Source of the DNA: DATAEG01 sp036258135
GTDB lineage: Bacteria; Actinomycetota; Actinomycetes; Mycobacteriales; Jatrophihabitantaceae
NCBI GenBank assembly: GCA_036258135.1
Contig: DATAEG010000128.1
Location: 1-8,733 of the forward strand
Direction of reading: 5' to 3'
Length of the DNA stretch: 8,733 nt
Shown here piece by piece: positions 5,872-8,733 of this stretch (within the stretch, counting starts at the first letter, position 1; every line of letters begins with the position of its first letter). A program made the translations under genes and the position numbers. The notes below the pieces were generated by a model. The model worked only from the letters and a program-made list of their open reading frames with translations. It ran no database searches and had not been told where the DNA came from.

Positions 5872-6509
5872 GAACGCGGGCGGACCGTAAGCCACTGGTC
5901 GAACTCCGCCGGAGTGCGCACCCCGTCGTCGAGGACCGCTGTATAGACGTCAATGCTGCGGACGCTGCGTCCGTATTCGGGACGCGCCGCCGCGTGGTCC
6001 TTGATCCGCAGGATGGCCACCCGGCGTTCGTGATCGAGCCGCGGCGCCAGTGTGCGCAGGTGGGCCAGGTCGGGCTGCCGATCGGGCTCGTCGACGAACC
6101 AGATGTCGAGGTTCCATTCGCGTTCGGGATCGCGGCAGTATTTGACGCCGAGATAGAGGCCGTCGGGGTACGTCTCTGGCTCGTCGTTCCACATCGCAGT
6201 GTCATCGCGGTAGGTCACCTGCCGGACGTACAGCTGCAGCGCGAACAGGCCGCCGAGCGCCACGACCGCCGACTCGTCCAGCTCCTGGCACACCACCGTG
6301 ATGTCGAGGTCGGGCCGGACCATCAGACCCAGGGCGACACTGCCGACCCACACCGGATGGCCGAGGTGGCCGAGCTGTTCGGACAGATTCAGGTCGGCGG
6401 CGACCGCCTCGGCCTCCTCGCGCAGCCGCCCCTGGCTCCAGAGCAGCCACTCGTCCGAGGGCTCCGTGAACTCTGTATGGGGATCGGGGCTGCGGTCAGC
6501 CGCGGACAT
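5868..6509 (-). CDS. Nucleotidyltransferase-fold protein, uncharacterised
   Basis: From ATG 6509 this gives 213 residues. It shows the DNA polymerase beta-type nucleotidyltransferase pattern: hG[GS] at Gly56-Ser57 (VWVGSVALGL), nine residues later Asp67-x-Asp69 (PDLDITV), and a candidate third metal-binding acid at Asp135 in EWNLDIWFVDEPD. All three carboxylates of an active enzyme therefore appear present. Such folds transfer NMPs to proteins, RNA or small molecules such as aminoglycosides; the target cannot be inferred. The start overlaps the HMG-CoA lyase end by 14 nt. A longer reading from 6557 would add 16 residues deep inside the lyase gene and is less likely. The stop overlaps the DUF3052 start. 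I do not recognise a named family beyond the fold. Confidence 0.7.
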   Translation of the reverse strand: MSAADRSPDPHTEFTEPSDEWLLWSQGRLREEAEAVAADLNLSEQLGHLGHPVWVGSVALGLMVRPDLDITVVCQELDESAVVALGGLFALQLYVRQVTYRDDTAMWNDEPETYPDGLYLGVKYCRDPEREWNLDIWFVDEPDRQPDLAHLRTLAPRLDHERRVAILRIKDHAAARPEYGRSVRSIDVYTAVLDDGVRTPAEFDQWLTVRPRS

Positions 6510-7428
6510 CGGCGTCCAGCGGAGTGAGTCGCATGCGCGGCCCGGCGCGCAAAACATTGGACGGCAACTGCCCGCCGACTAGTCGTTGCGCGAGCTCGGC
6601 GGCCTCCAGCAGCGCGTCCAGGTCCACGCCGGTCTTCACGCCCATGTCCTCCACCATCGCCACCACCTCTTCGGTGGCGATGTTGCCGGTCGCCCCGGGC
6701 GCGTAGGGGCAGCCACCCAGGCCGCCGACGGACGCGTCGAACTGGGTGATACCCAGCTGGAGTGCGGCGAGCAGGTTGGCCAGGCCGGTTCCGCGTGTGT
6801 TGTGGAAGTGCATGGCCGAACTCAGCTCGGGGTGGTCGGTCCGCATGCGCTCGACCAGCGCGACCACGCGCGTGGGGGTGCCCATTCCCGTCGTGTCGCC
6901 GAAGGTGACGCTGTCAACGCCGGCCTGCATGCCTTCGTCGACGACCCACGCCACCCGGTCCAGCGCGACCTCGCCTTCGTACGGGCAGCCCCAAGCCGTC
7001 GAGACGATCAGCTCCAAGGTGGCGCCGGCGCCGTGCACCATCGTGACGATGTCGGTCAGGTCGCCAAGCGACTCCGCCGTCGAACGGTTGATGTTCTTGC
7101 GGTTGTGGGTATCCGAGGCGGAGATGACCACCTCGATCTCCGTGAAGCCTGCCGCGAGCGCTCGCTCAGCGCCCCGCGGATTCGGCACCAGCGCGCTGTA
7201 CCGCACGGCCGGATTGCGCTCGATTCGTGCCCACACCTCGTCGGCATCGGCCATTTGCGGGATGGCGCGCGGATGGACGAATGAGACCGCCTCGATGCGG
7301 GGCACTCCGGTCCGGGAGAGGGCGTTGATCAGCTCGACCTTGCCGTCGGTCGGAACGGGCGACTCGTTCTGGAGACCGTCCCGGGGACCGACCTCGCGGA
7401 TGACGATCTCGGCGGGCAGGTCAGCCAT
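6496..7428 (-). CDS. mvaB: Hydroxymethylglutaryl-CoA lyase
   Basis: This 310-residue protein has the length of bacterial HMG-CoA lyases (DRE-TIM metallolyase superfamily). It starts with the barrel motif REVGPRDGLQNE, giving Arg16 and Asp17 (catalysis and metal). It then has FGDTTGMG (177-184), the metal-binding HFHNTRG with His207 and His209, and the HMG-CoA lyase signature SVGGLGGCPYAPGATGN with catalytic Cys240 and metal ligand Asn249, followed by Glu253. It cleaves HMG-CoA to acetyl-CoA and acetoacetate, the last step of leucine degradation. The ATG at 7428-7426 is six bases downstream of a TAGGGT -10 box. It heads an operon with the nucleotidyltransferase-like and DUF3052 genes. No other leucine-degradation gene is in the window. 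The symbol is the generic bacterial one (liuE or hmgL elsewhere). Confidence 0.95.
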   Translation of the reverse strand: MADLPAEIVIREVGPRDGLQNESPVPTDGKVELINALSRTGVPRIEAVSFVHPRAIPQMADADEVWARIERNPAVRYSALVPNPRGAERALAAGFTEIEVVISASDTHNRKNINRSTAESLGDLTDIVTMVHGAGATLELIVSTAWGCPYEGEVALDRVAWVVDEGMQAGVDSVTFGDTTGMGTPTRVVALVERMRTDHPELSSAMHFHNTRGTGLANLLAALQLGITQFDASVGGLGGCPYAPGATGNIATEEVVAMVEDMGVKTGVDLDALLEAAELAQRLVGGQLPSNVLRAGPRMRLTPLDADVRG

Positions 7429-7434
7429 ACGACC

Positions 7435-7440
7435 ACCCTA
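7435..7440 (-). promoter_or_regulatory. -10 box of a probable leaderless HMG-CoA lyase promoter
   Basis: Read on the minus strand this is TAGGGT, then exactly six bases (GGTCGT), then the ATG at 7428. There is no Shine-Dalgarno before the ATG. No convincing -35 is visible. The promoter lies about 55 bp from the repeat element at 7495. Confidence 0.55.
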
Positions 7441-7494
7441 CGCAGCACGCGCGCCCGTGGGCCCGGCCGCTCAGCGCGCCACGTTGCTCTGCGC

Positions 7495-7570
7495 GAGGGG
7501 GAAGTTATGCCGCTCGAGGGGGAGGCTGTGTACGCCTCCTTCGGCGTGTCGCGGCCACAACCTCCCCCTC
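7495..7570. repeat. Composite structured repeat, left copy (paired stems plus conserved core)
   Basis: Two G-rich units in plus orientation (GAGGGGGAAGTTATGC at 7495-7510 and GAGGGGGAGGCTGTG at 7516-7530) face a C-rich unit in the opposite orientation (CACAACCTCCCCCTC at 7556-7570). The pair 7516-7530/7556-7570 forms a stem with 14 of 15 positions paired. Inside it, ACGCC (7532-7536) and GGCGT (7543-7547) form a second stem. The 30-bp segment 7541-7570 recurs at 8652-8681 with 28 of 30 identities, on the other side of the DUF559 gene. Confidence 0.8.
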
Positions 7571-7666
7571 GGCACGGCGGTGCCATAACCTCCCCTTGGC
7601 ACGGCGGTGCCATAACCTCCCCCTCGGCACGGCGCTGCCATAACCTTGCCCTCGGCACGGCGGTGC
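7556..7666. repeat. Tandem array of four 27-28-bp hairpin-forming units
   Basis: Four head-to-tail units lie at 7556-7583, 7584-7610, 7611-7638 and 7639-7666. Each begins CAYAACCTCCCC or a close variant and ends in GGCACGGCGGTGC or a close variant. The unit end plus the next C makes a small palindrome (GGCAC, GGCG loop, GTGCC); the third unit has lost one pair. There are no unique spacers, so this is not a CRISPR. On the minus strand each unit reads GAGGGGGAGGTTATG or similar, which mimics a Shine-Dalgarno plus ATG. The 27-28-bp period is not held in one reading frame and no conserved peptide follows. The first unit shares its C-rich half with the composite element to the left. Confidence 0.85.
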
Positions 7667-7681
7667 GGCCTTTCCACAGAC

Positions 7682-7714
7682 GCGACGGTTGGGATGTGTG
7701 CGGATGTCCGTCGC
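7682..7714. promoter_or_regulatory. Inverted repeat upstream of the DUF559 gene, possible operator
   Basis: GCGACGG (7682-7688) and CCGTCGC (7708-7714) are a perfect 7-bp inverted repeat with a 19-nt spacer, ending 14 bp before the ATG. Overlapping it, GGATGTNYG occurs at 7692-7700 and 7702-7710, and again at 7727-7735 across the start codon. This could be an operator bound by the gene's own N-terminal domain, since AbiEi-type winged-helix proteins are known to autoregulate through inverted repeats. No binding evidence is available. Confidence 0.35.
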
Positions 7715-7716
7715 AT

Positions 7717-7722
7717 CAGTCT
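7717..7722 (+). promoter_or_regulatory. Weak -10 candidate for the DUF559 gene
   Basis: CAGTCT is followed by six bases (GGCGGG) and the ATG at 7729, the same spacing seen at four other genes in the window. It departs from TANNNT at the first base, so this is the weakest of the set. Confidence 0.3.
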
Positions 7723-7728
7723 GGCGGG

Positions 7729-8607
7729 ATGTCTGTCCAGACCTTCCGCGGTTCCAGGGCCGTAGCCGACGGGCACCTGCGCCGTCGTGATCTTCGCCGG
7801 GGGTACGACCAACAGCATCGCGATGTCTATTCCGTCATCGGGGCCGCGCTCGACGCCAGAGGCAAGGCCGTCGCTGCCTGGCAATGGAACCGTGGTGCTG
7901 GTGCCCTGTCCGGATGGTCGGCCGCGGCAGTGCTCGGCGTCCAGTGGGTACCAGACGACGCTCCGGCCGAGGTCAGCAGGACCCACCACGTCCGGTCTCC
8001 GCGGGGCATCGTCGTGCGCAAGGAACAGCTCTTCGACGGCGAGGTCGTCCGCGTCGACGGGATGCTGCTCACCAGCCCGGCTCGCACCGCCTACGATCTC
8101 GGCCGCCGGTTGGGCGGCGAGGACGCCGTCATCGCCATCGACGGCGTCTGCAACACCTGCGTCATCCCCGTACGCGAGGTGAGCGACGTGGCCCGCCGGC
8201 ATACCGGCGCCCGCGGCATCGTCGGGCTGCGCCGCGCATTGGTCGAGGCAGACGCCGGCGCCGAGTCGCCGTGGGAGACCCGCACTCGGCTGGCCATCCG
8301 CACGGCCGGCCTGCCCCGGCCACGCACGCAAGTGGTGGTGCGCGACCGGTACGGCGTCATCATCGCGCGGCTCGACCTGGGCTGGGATCGTTGGCGGGTC
8401 GGCGTCGAATACGACGGCGCCCACCACTGGCTGGACCCGGCACAGCGCAGTGACGACCTGCGTCGCGGCAACGCACTGGCTGCGGCGGGTTGGACGGTGC
8501 TGCGTGTCAATGCCGCTGGGCTGCGGACCGGACGGTTTCTCGGCGAGCTCCGCGCCGTCCTACGTGCCGCCGGGGCTTCGCTCGCGTACTGTCCTCACAC
8601 GGAGTGA
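7729..8607 (+). CDS. DUF559 / Vsr-like PD-(D/E)XK nuclease-fold protein with AbiEi-like N-terminal region
   Basis: From ATG 7729 this is 292 residues. Residues 1-125 resemble the N-terminal part of actinobacterial proteins annotated with AbiEi-like antitoxin domains: LSGWSAAAVLGV (60-71), HHVRSPRGIVVRKEQL (86-101) and LLTSPARTAYDLGRR (113-127). The C-terminal part (about 179-262) is the DUF559 domain, related to very-short-patch-repair and restriction endonucleases. Glu183 (ESPWETR), Asp216 (RLDLGW) and Glu227 with Asp229 (VEYDGAHHW) give a PD-(D/E)XK-like constellation, followed by GWTVLRV. All candidate acids are present, so it may be an active nuclease; its substrate is unknown. The frame stays open upstream to 7507, but that part translates the repeat array, so ATG 7729 is preferred. 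No AbiEii toxin partner is adjacent. Copies of a structured repeat flank the gene on both sides. Confidence 0.75.
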   Translation: MSVQTFRGSRAVADGHLRRRDLRRGYDQQHRDVYSVIGAALDARGKAVAAWQWNRGAGALSGWSAAAVLGVQWVPDDAPAEVSRTHHVRSPRGIVVRKEQLFDGEVVRVDGMLLTSPARTAYDLGRRLGGEDAVIAIDGVCNTCVIPVREVSDVARRHTGARGIVGLRRALVEADAGAESPWETRTRLAIRTAGLPRPRTQVVVRDRYGVIIARLDLGWDRWRVGVEYDGAHHWLDPAQRSDDLRRGNALAAAGWTVLRVNAAGLRTGRFLGELRAVLRAAGASLAYCPHTE

Positions 8608-8626
8608 CAGGAACGTCGCCGGCCGC

Positions 8627-8733
8627 GAGGGGGAGGTTATCGCCGGTTTCGTCGGCGTGTCGCGACCACAAGCTCCCCCTCACCGGCGCAACCTCCGCCT
8701 CGGCCGTCATAATCTCCCCTCCGGCCGCGGTGC
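8627..8733. repeat. Composite structured repeat, right copy, running off the window
   Basis: This element repeats the design seen left of the DUF559 gene, in direct orientation. GAGGGGGAGGTTAT (8627-8640) faces AAGCTCCCCCTC (8670-8681), with nine outer pairs perfect. CGCCG (8641-8645) and CGGCG (8653-8657) form an inner stem. The core 8652-8681 is 28/30 identical to 7541-7570. Degenerate C-rich units follow, one around 8686-8707 and one at 8708-8733 (CATAATCTCCCCTCCGG...). The array may continue past the window. No other gene is seen after 8607. Confidence 0.75.

Noticed and set aside
7329..7658. Minus-strand open frame with repeated GEVMAPPC-like peptides
   Set aside because: The repetition comes from the 27-28-bp DNA units, whose period does not hold a reading frame. 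The rest overlaps the start of HMG-CoA lyase.
7556..7666. CRISPR array
   Set aside because: The units abut one another without unique spacers, and no cas gene is present.
7495..7666. G-quadruplex formed by the G-rich units
   Set aside because: The G5 runs are about 20 nt or more apart, too far for a typical intramolecular quadruplex, and the paired stems explain the pattern better.
7507..7728. Upstream extension of the DUF559 reading frame
   Set aside because: It would translate the repeat array into repetitive peptide with no domain similarity. ATG 7729 begins the recognisable protein.
7729..8607. Complete type IV toxin-antitoxin (AbiE) system
   Set aside because: Only an AbiEi-like N-terminal region is seen. 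No AbiEii-type nucleotidyltransferase toxin adjoins it; the nucleotidyltransferase-fold gene at 5868-6509 is in a separate operon on the other strand.

Overview
This is a high-GC window that looks like an actinobacterial chromosome. The grounds are GC-rich codon use, several GTG starts, a DUF3052 protein and a DUF559-type protein (both typical of Actinobacteria), TANNNT -10 boxes placed for leaderless transcripts, and an actinobacterial-type LexA box. The genus cannot be fixed from the sequence alone.

Layout. (1) Positions 1-450, minus strand: the 5' part of an IS3-type insertion sequence, with orfA complete, orfB cut off by the window edge, and a probable IS end near 450. (2) Positions 462-3515, plus strand: an AlkB-like DNA demethylase with a LexA/SOS-box-like palindrome in its promoter, a GabT-type aminotransferase with its own apparent leaderless promoter, and tsaD (tRNA t6A synthesis) 7 nt after gabT. 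(3) Positions 3516-5478, plus strand: an NAD(P)H-dependent FMN reductase with a conventional leader and RBS, then an acyl-CoA thioesterase-like protein coupled by a GTGA overlap to a small P-loop kinase. (4) Positions 5467-7428, minus strand: an operon of HMG-CoA lyase, a nucleotidyltransferase-fold protein and a DUF3052 protein, all overlapping. Its end overlaps the convergent kinase gene by 12 nt. (5) Positions 7429-8733: a DUF559/Vsr-like nuclease-fold gene with a structured repeat element on each side.

Most genes are housekeeping or metabolic: DNA alkylation repair, GABA catabolism, tRNA modification, acyl-CoA chemistry and leucine/ketone-body degradation. They do not form one pathway. 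Two things stand out. First, four or five independent transcription units share the same start geometry, TANNNT, then exactly six nucleotides, then ATG or GTG, which predicts leaderless mRNAs. Second, the DUF559 gene lies between two direct copies of a composite element. Each copy has an outer G-rich/C-rich stem, an inner stem whose pairing is kept although its sequence changes, and a near-identical 30-bp core, followed by 27-28-bp C-rich units. This nuclease-plus-repeat arrangement resembles a REP/RAYT-like or homing module and is the best candidate for an undescribed system here.
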